Assembly: GCA_938028845.1 (NCBI GenBank) | Contig: CALIZJ010000060.1 | Coordinates: 1-12,251 of the forward strand | Origin: an uncultured Blautia sp. | GTDB lineage: Bacteria > Bacillota > Clostridia > Lachnospirales > Lachnospiraceae | Length of the DNA: 12,251 bases | Direction of reading: 5' to 3' | In this document: one piece after another, positions 6,736 to 12,251 of the stretch | Layout: every line of letters begins with the position of its first letter | How positions within the stretch are numbered: the first letter of the stretch is position 1 | The notes under the pieces: model-generated | What the model was told of the DNA's origin: nothing | Database searches by the model: none | What the model saw: only the letters and a program-made list of their open reading frames with translations | Made by a program: the position numbers and the translations under genes

Positions 6736-6764
6736 AAAGTCAGGTTGTAGAAAAGAGGAAAAAA

Positions 6765-6893
6765 ATGAAAACAACTTTGAACATCACCAGTAAGAGTGAA
6801 GGCGTCGGCATCCGTATGAGGGGCGGAGGATTTTTTCTGCCCTTTTGTGGAAACAGGACCGGCGCTTCCGATATAGAAAAATTATGGAGGTAA
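6765..6893 (+). CDS. unrecognised 42-residue ORF between thiW and thiC
   Basis: The ORF begins at ATG 6765 with AGAGGA (6754-6759) about six bases upstream and ends at TAA 6891-6893, four bases before thiC. Its last codons (TTA TGG AGG TAA) contain the thiC ribosome binding site, so translation of the two could be coupled. The peptide is basic and begins MKTTLNITSKSEGVGIRMRG, continues through a GGGFFLPFCGNRTGAS stretch with one cysteine, and ends IEKLWR. It has no signal peptide or membrane helix. I recognise no family; it is not ThiS, which is about 65 residues and ends in Gly-Gly. It may be a real small protein, a leader peptide controlling thiC, or chance. Confidence 0.5.
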   Translation: MKTTLNITSKSEGVGIRMRGGGFFLPFCGNRTGASDIEKLWR

Positions 6894-6897
6894 AAAA

Positions 6898-8208
6898 ATG
6901 GGAAACTACACAACTCAGATGGATGCAGCCCGCAAGGGAATCGTAACACCGCAGATGGAGACCGTGGCAAAGAAAGAAAAAATGCCGGTGGAGAAGTTAA
7001 TGCAGCTTGTCGCTGAAGGAAAGGTGGCAATCTGTGCCAACAAAAAGCATACCTGCCTGGACCCGGAAGGCGTGGGAAGTATGCTGCGGACCAAGATCAA
7101 TGTCAATCTTGGCGTATCCAGGGACTGTAAAGATTATGACATTGAAATGCAGAAGGTTATGAGCGCAGTAAAGCTGGGGGCAGAAGCGATCATGGACCTG
7201 TCCAGCCACGGAGACACCCAGCCTTTCCGTCAGAAGCTTACCAGGGAATGTCCGGCTATGATCGGTACCGTTCCCGTTTACGACAGCGTGATCCATTACC
7301 AGAGAGACCTGGCGACTTTGACGGCAAAGGACTTTATCGATGTGATCCGTCTTCATGCGGAAGACGGGGTGGATTTTGTTACCCTGCATTGCGGGATCAC
7401 AAGAAAAACCATTGAACAGATTAAAAAACATAAAAGAAAAATGAATATTGTCAGCCGCGGCGGAAGCCTTGTGTTTGCCTGGATGAGCATGACTGGAGAG
7501 GAAAATCCTTTCTATGAATATTTTGATGAAATCCTGGATATCTGCGAGGAATATGACGTGACCATTTCTCTGGGCGACGCCTGCCGGCCCGGCTGTCTGG
7601 CTGATGCTACCGATGTGTGCCAGATCGAGGAACTGGTACGTTTGGGAGAGCTGACGAAACGTGCCTGGGATCATAATGTGCAGGTAATGGTAGAAGGACC
7701 GGGACATGTGCCTCTTGACCAGGTGGCGGCAAATATGGAAGTGCAGAAGAGCATTTGTATGGGCGCTCCTTTTTATGTACTTGGACCTATTGTTACAGAC
7801 ATTGCGCCAGGGTATGACCATATTACAGCGGCCATTGGAGGAGCAGTGGCAGCAATGAGCGGCGCCGCATTTTTATGCTATGTAACTCCGGCGGAGCATT
7901 TGGCGCTTCCTAATGTGGAAGATGTAAAACAGGGCATCATTGCCTCTAAGATCGCAGCTCATGCGGCGGATATTGCCAAGGGAATCCCGGGAGCAAGGGA
8001 TATGGACGACAGGATGGCAGATGCCAGAAGAAACCTGGACTGGGACGAACAGTTTGCCTGCGCTTTGGATCCGGAGACGGCGAAAGCAATCCGTGACAGC
8101 AGAAGCCCGGAAGAAGACCACAGCGATACCTGCAGTATGTGCGGCAAGTTCTGCGCAGTGAGAAGCATGAATAAGGCTTTGGCAGGAGAATACATTGATA
8201 TATTATAA
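6898..8208 (+). CDS. thiC: phosphomethylpyrimidine synthase ThiC
   Basis: A 436-residue radical-SAM enzyme that converts aminoimidazole ribotide to the thiamin pyrimidine HMP-P. Visible family motifs are GTVPVYD (123-129), NIVSRGGSL (183-191), SLGDACRPGC (224-233), EGPGHVPLDQ (266-275) and PAEHLALP (331-338). H270 and H334 are 64 residues apart, as expected for the zinc ligands. The C-terminal cluster motif is CSMCGKFC (C412, C415, C419). This is the short form without the extra N-terminal domain of enterobacterial and plant enzymes. The start has GGAGG (6886-6890) seven bases upstream. It is probably co-transcribed from the TPP riboswitch promoter with thiW, and is followed by a terminator. 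No thiD, thiE, thiG or thiM is in view. Confidence 0.97.
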   Translation: MGNYTTQMDAARKGIVTPQMETVAKKEKMPVEKLMQLVAEGKVAICANKKHTCLDPEGVGSMLRTKINVNLGVSRDCKDYDIEMQKVMSAVKLGAEAIMDLSSHGDTQPFRQKLTRECPAMIGTVPVYDSVIHYQRDLATLTAKDFIDVIRLHAEDGVDFVTLHCGITRKTIEQIKKHKRKMNIVSRGGSLVFAWMSMTGEENPFYEYFDEILDICEEYDVTISLGDACRPGCLADATDVCQIEELVRLGELTKRAWDHNVQVMVEGPGHVPLDQVAANMEVQKSICMGAPFYVLGPIVTDIAPGYDHITAAIGGAVAAMSGAAFLCYVTPAEHLALPNVEDVKQGIIASKIAAHAADIAKGIPGARDMDDRMADARRNLDWDEQFACALDPETAKAIRDSRSPEEDHSDTCSMCGKFCAVRSMNKALAGEYIDIL

Positions 8209-8218
8209 AAAACAGGAT

Positions 8219-8248
8219 AAACAGGCTGCTTTATGCAGCCTGTTTGTT
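8219..8248 (+). terminator. intrinsic terminator after thiC
   Basis: AAACAGGCTGC (8219-8229) pairs perfectly with GCAGCCTGTTT (8235-8245) over a five-base loop TTTAT. Only short T runs follow the stem. It lies ten bases past the thiC stop and closes the thiamin operon. Confidence 0.85.
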
Positions 8249-8266
8249 ATATTCCGGAAAAACGGA

Positions 8267-8359
8267 TACAGCAGTCTGTTCATGGCCGCTTGTCATACGG
8301 ATCATGGCCGGATCCTGTGATAGAAAAGATTTTGTGATATTATTTACAGGGAGTCTGTC
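8267..8359. repeat. two ACAG-N4/5-CTGT elements upstream of the two-component genes
   Basis: TACAGCAGTCTGTT (8267-8280) and TACAGGGAGTCTGTC (8345-8359) share the same ends around a core differing by one base in length, and each is an imperfect inverted repeat. They lie in the 240-base gap before the response regulator gene. The rest of that gap holds the candidate promoter and a CATGGCCG direct repeat, and nothing else was recognised. The pair could be a regulator site or chance. Confidence 0.3.
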
Positions 8360-8379
8360 TTGCCAAACGCATATAGAAT

Positions 8380-8408
8380 TTGCGGGGCATCAGATGAGTT
8401 TTTATAAA
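8380..8408 (+). promoter_or_regulatory. candidate promoter of the two-component operon
   Basis: TTGCGG (8380-8385), a 17-base spacer and TATAAA (8403-8408). Spacing and -10 are good and the -35 matches at three or four positions. It lies about 40 bases before the response regulator start. Confidence 0.45.
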
Positions 8409-8449
8409 TAGGAAAAAGAAGATATTGCAGAAACAGGGAGAACAAAAAT

Positions 8450-9169
8450 ATGATCAGAATCGGCGTTGTAGATGATGAAAAAATGTTTCGGGACAGGATC
8501 TCAGAGATTGTGGTTAATGTTCTGAAAGGAGAGCAGGTTCAGACGGAGATCAAAAAATATGCAGATGGAACCCATTTTTTTGAAGCACTCAGTGCCGGAG
8601 AGACATTTGACATCCTGCTGGCGGATATTCAGATGGCCGGTATGGATGGGATGGAGCTGGGGCGGAGGATACGGAGAAACTCCCCAGGTATGTATATTAT
8701 TTTTATAACGTCTTACGAAGAGTATGCGGCGGAGAGCTACCGGATCGAAGCGTTCCAGTATATCTTGAAACAGGATCTGGAGAGCCGCCTGCCGGGCGTG
8801 ATCCGGGAATTGGCGTACAGACTTGAGGAACAAGAACAAGAATACCGGATTGTAGGAAACTCTGTGGAGAAGGTAAAGCTTTTCTATAAAAATATTATTT
8901 ATCTTTATAAAAGTAAGGGAGCAAAATACGTGAATTATGTGACGGAAGAAGGGATTTTCCGGGAACGTATTTCACTGGAATCGCTTTTAAAAGAGTTGGA
9001 TTCAAAGATATTTATACCGGTGGAGAGGGGATATGTGGTAAATATGAAACGAATCTGCCGGATCAGCGGGGATACTCTTTATCTGGAAAAAGGATATCAG
9101 GTGCAGGTGAGCAGGGCGCGGCTTACAATGGTGAAACAAGAAATCACCCGCTGCTGGGGAGGAAAATGA
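8450..9169 (+). CDS. LytTR-family response regulator
   Basis: A 239-residue cytoplasmic regulator. The receiver domain (about 1-120) has the acidic pair D8/D9, phospho-acceptor D59 in LLADIQM, T87 in FITSYEE and K107 in QYILK. The C-terminal part (about 133-235) is a LytTR DNA-binding domain, with KNIIYLYKSKGAKYV, FIPVERGYVVNMKRI and a final LYLEKGYQVQVSR. This is the AgrA/LytR class, which binds paired nine-base direct repeats. GGGAG (8436-8440) precedes the ATG by nine bases. Its last codon overlaps the kinase start region, so the two are translationally coupled. Its likely target is the lipoprotein promoter at 10683-10711, by sequence and position. Confidence 0.93.
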   Translation: MIRIGVVDDEKMFRDRISEIVVNVLKGEQVQTEIKKYADGTHFFEALSAGETFDILLADIQMAGMDGMELGRRIRRNSPGMYIIFITSYEEYAAESYRIEAFQYILKQDLESRLPGVIRELAYRLEEQEQEYRIVGNSVEKVKLFYKNIIYLYKSKGAKYVNYVTEEGIFRERISLESLLKELDSKIFIPVERGYVVNMKRICRISGDTLYLEKGYQVQVSRARLTMVKQEITRCWGGK

Positions 9170-9171
9170 GA

Positions 9172-10596
9172 ATGGCAGAAACACTACTGGACAGTACATG
9201 GGCAACAGAGGGAATCCTTCTATGGGTTCTGCTGGAGTTTCTGGAAACCGGCATCTATGTTTATCTTATTTCAGGAATCCTTCCGGATATAAAAAATGCA
9301 GGAAAAACAGGAAAAATCATCATGGGCGCGGTATTCATTCTTATGGCGGGCATCATCGGAATGAAATACCGGATCGGTTCCATATTCAGCAATCTGGCGT
9401 TTTTTTACAGCATAGAGGTTCTGATCCTTGGTACCTGGGCTGCATGCCGGAAAAAATTGGGGCTGATCGCCGGAATCGTTATGACTTACAGCGCTTTTAT
9501 CCTGCTTCTGGTTTATATGGCTGCGTTTGCGCTGCTCCTGACCGCATCCTGTATGGAAATACAGACAGTCAGCATGGTTTTTGCAAAAGGACATTCCAAT
9601 GTGGTATTTATCATAATACGGCTGATGGTTCTGCTGCTTATTTTCCCGATTTTATACAGGATACGGAATACTGTCGGCATTCGCAGGCAGATCTTGGAAT
9701 ACAGGGGGCTTTTGCTGATTGTAGGGACTGTTCTTTCTGTTCTTGTGCTGGAATACCAGAATTTCCTGGAATATGCCTTTTATTATCTGCCTGCCAGCAT
9801 CCCTGCGGGGACAACCATACTCAGGGACGTCCTCTTAGGTCTCCTGACATCCGTGGTTCTAGGGGCGGCTGCCGGAATTTTATTTCTCAAAAACAGGAGT
9901 ATCCGAAGTGAAAATGATTTTCTGCTTATGAAAGAAGAGATGGAACAGCAAAAGTATGCGGAAATACGCATGGCTGTGGAAAAAAACAGGGAGCTGGTGC
10001 ATGATACGAAAAACCATTATCTGATCATCCGTGAATATGTGAGAAAAAAAGACTACGAAAGTTTGGAAAATTATGTGTCAGATCTTCAGGAGAATTTTAT
10101 CCGGACAGATTCCTGGGTTTATACAGGAAATCATGTTCTTGACTTGATCCTGGGCCAGAAACAGATGCTTGCCCGGGAGAAAGGAATCCGGTTTGACCTT
10201 CAGGTATCTCCTCTTTCCAGACTGCCTTTCGGGGACAGGGAAATCTGTTCCCTGTTTGGAAATCTTCTGGATAACGCCCTGGAGGCCTGTGAACGGGTAA
10301 TGGAGGAAGAGAAAACTGAAAAAGAAAGCACCATAAATGAACAGAAAGAACCACTGTGGATTCAGGTAAAAATTGAACAGAAGAAGCAGCTGCTGTTTAT
10401 AGAAATTGCCAATAGTACGGATGAAAGCCAAGAGAGAAAAGAACGAAAACTTCTAACAAGGAAGAAAGACTCCTCACTTCATGGGTATGGATTGAAAAGT
10501 GTGGAAAGGATCGTGGAGGAACATGATGGAGTGATCTTTTATGATGCGGAGGACAGAGTTTTTACAGTAAAGGTCACTTTTTTTGATATAGAATAG
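9172..10596 (+). CDS. GHKL (AgrC-type) membrane sensor histidine kinase
   Basis: A 474-residue kinase and partner of the preceding regulator. The first roughly 240 residues hold about six hydrophobic membrane segments and no large external domain, as in AgrC-like peptide sensors. A coiled region leads to the dimerisation/phosphoacceptor motif LVHDTKNHYLI (His about residue 277), followed by the ATPase part: N box GNLLDNALEAC (about 363-373) and G box LHGYGLKSV (about 436-444). An insertion rich in Glu and Lys (about 375-395) follows the N box. The start at 9172 was chosen because GGGGAGG (9156-9162) lies nine bases upstream. ATG 9166, overlapping the regulator stop as ATGA, is also in frame but only three bases from that site. 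No AgrB or AgrD gene is present, so the ligand is unknown. Confidence 0.92.
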   Translation: MAETLLDSTWATEGILLWVLLEFLETGIYVYLISGILPDIKNAGKTGKIIMGAVFILMAGIIGMKYRIGSIFSNLAFFYSIEVLILGTWAACRKKLGLIAGIVMTYSAFILLLVYMAAFALLLTASCMEIQTVSMVFAKGHSNVVFIIIRLMVLLLIFPILYRIRNTVGIRRQILEYRGLLLIVGTVLSVLVLEYQNFLEYAFYYLPASIPAGTTILRDVLLGLLTSVVLGAAAGILFLKNRSIRSENDFLLMKEEMEQQKYAEIRMAVEKNRELVHDTKNHYLIIREYVRKKDYESLENYVSDLQENFIRTDSWVYTGNHVLDLILGQKQMLAREKGIRFDLQVSPLSRLPFGDREICSLFGNLLDNALEACERVMEEEKTEKESTINEQKEPLWIQVKIEQKKQLLFIEIANSTDESQERKERKLLTRKKDSSLHGYGLKSVERIVEEHDGVIFYDAEDRVFTVKVTFFDIE

Positions 10597-10641
10597 CGCT
10601 GGTATAAAAAAGCTTGTGAGACGTTTTGTCAGGGAATATCC

Positions 10642-10672
10642 AAATGTAATGTCCAGGAAAAATACAGTTCAT
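10642..10672 (+). promoter_or_regulatory. candidate LytTR binding site (two direct repeats)
   Basis: ACAGTTCAT (10664-10672) fits the nine-base LytTR half-site pattern [TA][AC][CA]GTTN[AG][TG] at every position. AAATGTAAT (10642-10650) fits seven of nine and lies exactly 13 bases upstream, the spacing LytTR dimers use. The proximal repeat ends ten bases before the -35 of the next promoter, a usual place for an activator. Confidence 0.5.
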
Positions 10673-10682
10673 GTCCACTCCC

Positions 10683-10711
10683 TTGCCGGGGAAACACCCG
10701 CCATGTATGAT
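10683..10711 (+). promoter_or_regulatory. promoter for the lipoprotein gene
   Basis: TTGCCG (10683-10688), a 17-base spacer and TATGAT (10706-10711), with TG immediately before the -10 (10704-10705). The -35 is weak, as is common for activated promoters. No terminator was seen after the kinase gene, so read-through from it is also possible. Confidence 0.55.
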
Positions 10712-10763
10712 AATGACAGAAGAAAGCCTGAAAGGTCATATAAGGAAAGGAGTGTGGTCATTT

Positions 10764-12251
10764 ATGAAAGGTAAGAGGGGATATCCTCTGGCAATCCTGG
10801 TTTTATTTGCCGCCTGCATGGGGACTTTGACAGGATGCCAGGATACGCCGGAAGAAAGCGCAGTGGTCAGTAAGGCGGAGGGCCTTAGCGAAGAGCTGAT
10901 CGCGGAGCCTCTGGCAGAGGGAGAAAGCCAGAGGATTGAGCTGCCGGACAGGTGGGAAGAGACAAAAAAATGGAACAAGGATCGCTGGATCTTTCATACA
11001 GATTTAAAACTGGAATCTGTGGAAACCGGAAATCTTCCCATTGTGGAGATAGAGCAGTATCCGATGACGCAGGAGGAGCTTGAGAAGCTGACAAAATACT
11101 TTGCAGACGGACAGGAGCTGTATCTGCCCAGGCCGGTTTCCAGGGAAGAATGTGAGAATAAGCTTAACCGTATCCAGAACATGGAAGGAGTTTATTCTGT
11201 CTATACGATTGATATGCTGATGAGTGATACGGCTAATATGCTTCGCGAAGGAATTGAGCTGGCACAGCCGGAAAGCGGGCTGACGGACCAGAAAGCGGAT
11301 CTGCAGTTTGGCCCTAAACAGACGGACGAGGCGGAGAAGGTTATTTATGGTATTCCGGATGAAACGTATGAGTCCTATAAGGAACCTTTGTTTTTTGATG
11401 CGGATGTGGGAGAAAAGAGAACAAGCCGCATTTCGGCAAGAAAATATGATGCAGATACCGGAAAAACGAGTATGTTTGAGTGGATGGAGGGGGATAAGAT
11501 CCTTTACCAGAGAGATGGTATTGATTTGTATAAAGGATATCATGCACAATATGCGGATATTTCCGAGACAGATCAGAAATGGGAGGAAATTTTGGACCAA
11601 TGTACTTCCATGATGGCTGAGGAAAATATAAAGGAGGAAGAAGGAAAAAAACAGGCAGAAACACTTCTGAAAGAACTGGGAATAGAAAATAAGATTTATG
11701 CCTATTCCCAGCCGGTGCTTTGGTTTCCGGCGGGAACTTATGAAGAGGATATAGCCTACTCTTCTTATGACAGCCTCTGGCATGCTGACCTGAAACAGGC
11801 GGAACCAGGGTATGTGTACACTTTTCTTAATGAAATCGGCGGGCAGCCGGTAGATTTGAAATATGGTGGAATTATGCTGGGAAATCCTGAGGAAGGAGCA
11901 GGCGGAGATACTTATGCGCCGTCTATGCCAGTGGAAACGATTTCTATTGCGGTTACCCAAAGCGGAGTGAAAATGTTTTCCTGGACAGGAATGAGCAAAG
12001 AAGTTTCCGTGGTGACAGAGAATGTGAAATTGCTGCCCTTTGAAAAAATTCAGGAGCGGATCAAACAGTATATTTCTTATTGTTTTCCAGGCAGCCAGCC
12101 TGTGGATAATACCACATTGTTCCGCTATGATCTTGAAAAGCTCACATTTGGATATACCTATATACCGGCCTATGGGAAGCCGGAGCATGTATGGGCTGTG
12201 CCGGCATGGATCCTGGATTTTGGAAGCTCCCATAACAATCCGAAACTGAGC
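10764..12251 (+). CDS. lipoprotein of the two-component locus, partial at the 3' end
   Basis: An open frame of 496 codons runs from ATG 10764 to the window end with no stop. The N-terminus has a basic start, a hydrophobic stretch and a lipobox LTGC (C25), so the mature protein should be a lipid-anchored extracellular protein. The rest is soluble, acidic and mixed alpha/beta, with a Glu/Lys-rich helix (AEENIKEEEGKKQAETLLKE) followed by a LGIENKIYAYSQPVLWFPAG segment. It resembles the DUF6034-type clostridial lipoproteins as I remember them, which is unverified; function is unknown. AAAGGAG (10746-10752) lies 11 bases before the ATG. Following the LytTR-kinase pair and its promoter motif, it may be a target or an accessory ligand-binding partner of the kinase. 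Confidence 0.82.
   Translation, partial: MKGKRGYPLAILVLFAACMGTLTGCQDTPEESAVVSKAEGLSEELIAEPLAEGESQRIELPDRWEETKKWNKDRWIFHTDLKLESVETGNLPIVEIEQYPMTQEELEKLTKYFADGQELYLPRPVSREECENKLNRIQNMEGVYSVYTIDMLMSDTANMLREGIELAQPESGLTDQKADLQFGPKQTDEAEKVIYGIPDETYESYKEPLFFDADVGEKRTSRISARKYDADTGKTSMFEWMEGDKILYQRDGIDLYKGYHAQYADISETDQKWEEILDQCTSMMAEENIKEEEGKKQAETLLKELGIENKIYAYSQPVLWFPAGTYEEDIAYSSYDSLWHADLKQAEPGYVYTFLNEIGGQPVDLKYGGIMLGNPEEGAGGDTYAPSMPVETISIAVTQSGVKMFSWTGMSKEVSVVTENVKLLPFEKIQERIKQYISYCFPGSQPVDNTTLFRYDLEKLTFGYTYIPAYGKPEHVWAVPAWILDFGSSHNNPKLS

Noticed and set aside
6679..6897. Possible second TPP riboswitch before thiC
   Set aside because: None of the CTGAGA, ACCTGAT or CCAACGTAGG blocks occurs in this gap. 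A weak ATCCG/CGGAGGAT hairpin with T's near 6810-6837 lies inside the small ORF and is too poor to call a terminator.
6997..7821. 274-codon open frame on the minus strand
   Set aside because: It is antisense to thiC, which is conserved and certain.
9198..9911. 237-codon open frame on the plus strand
   Set aside because: It is a shifted frame of the kinase membrane region; the true frame carries the H, N and G boxes.
11004..12233. 409-codon open frame on the minus strand
   Set aside because: It lies antisense to the lipoprotein frame, which is open for 496 codons with a lipobox, an SD and a promoter. The antisense product is Ile/Phe/His-rich without recognisable domains.

Overview
The window looks like chromosome of a gut-type Firmicute, most likely a Lachnospiraceae/Clostridia member. 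This rests on consensus AGGAGG-type ribosome binding sites, sigma-A promoters, a TPP riboswitch controlling ThiW, a short ThiC, a LytTR/GHKL two-component pair, and a large multi-domain Ig/InlB-like surface protein. This is inference from gene content; no species can be named.

Layout. 1-412: a (GACA)13 microsatellite at the very edge, a strong hairpin terminator (about 111-165), and a small Cys-motif gene that appears broken by a one-base frameshift (206-429) and overlaps the next start. 413-4078 (+): a 1221-aa secreted protein with two six-Cys modules, a beta-helix-like region, Ig-like and InlB-like domains, seven PDG heptads and a duplicated C-terminal domain. 4084-4156: two hairpins between convergent genes. 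4176-5693 (-): an AlaA-like aminotransferase carrying an N-terminal XRE DNA-binding domain, with a good internal start just before the enzyme part. 5708-5894: divergent regulatory region with four AAGTTCAA repeats, one of them overlapping the -35 of the fusion gene, and a near-consensus promoter facing the other way.

5913-8248 (+): a TPP riboswitch, two consecutive intrinsic terminators, thiW (thiazole uptake), an unrecognised 42-codon ORF, thiC (HMP-P synthesis) and a terminator. Together these suggest that the cell imports the thiazole half of thiamin and makes the pyrimidine half. 8450-12251 (+): LytTR response regulator, GHKL sensor kinase (coupled), then a lipoprotein gene running off the window. 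A LytTR-like repeat pair placed directly upstream of a 17-bp-spaced promoter suggests that the lipoprotein gene is the target of the pair.

The best candidates for something undescribed are the XRE-aminotransferase fusion with its internal start and repeated operator-like motif, the small ORF between thiW and thiC, and the LytTR-kinase-lipoprotein module. All assignments were made by reading translations and remembered family motifs; no database search was done.
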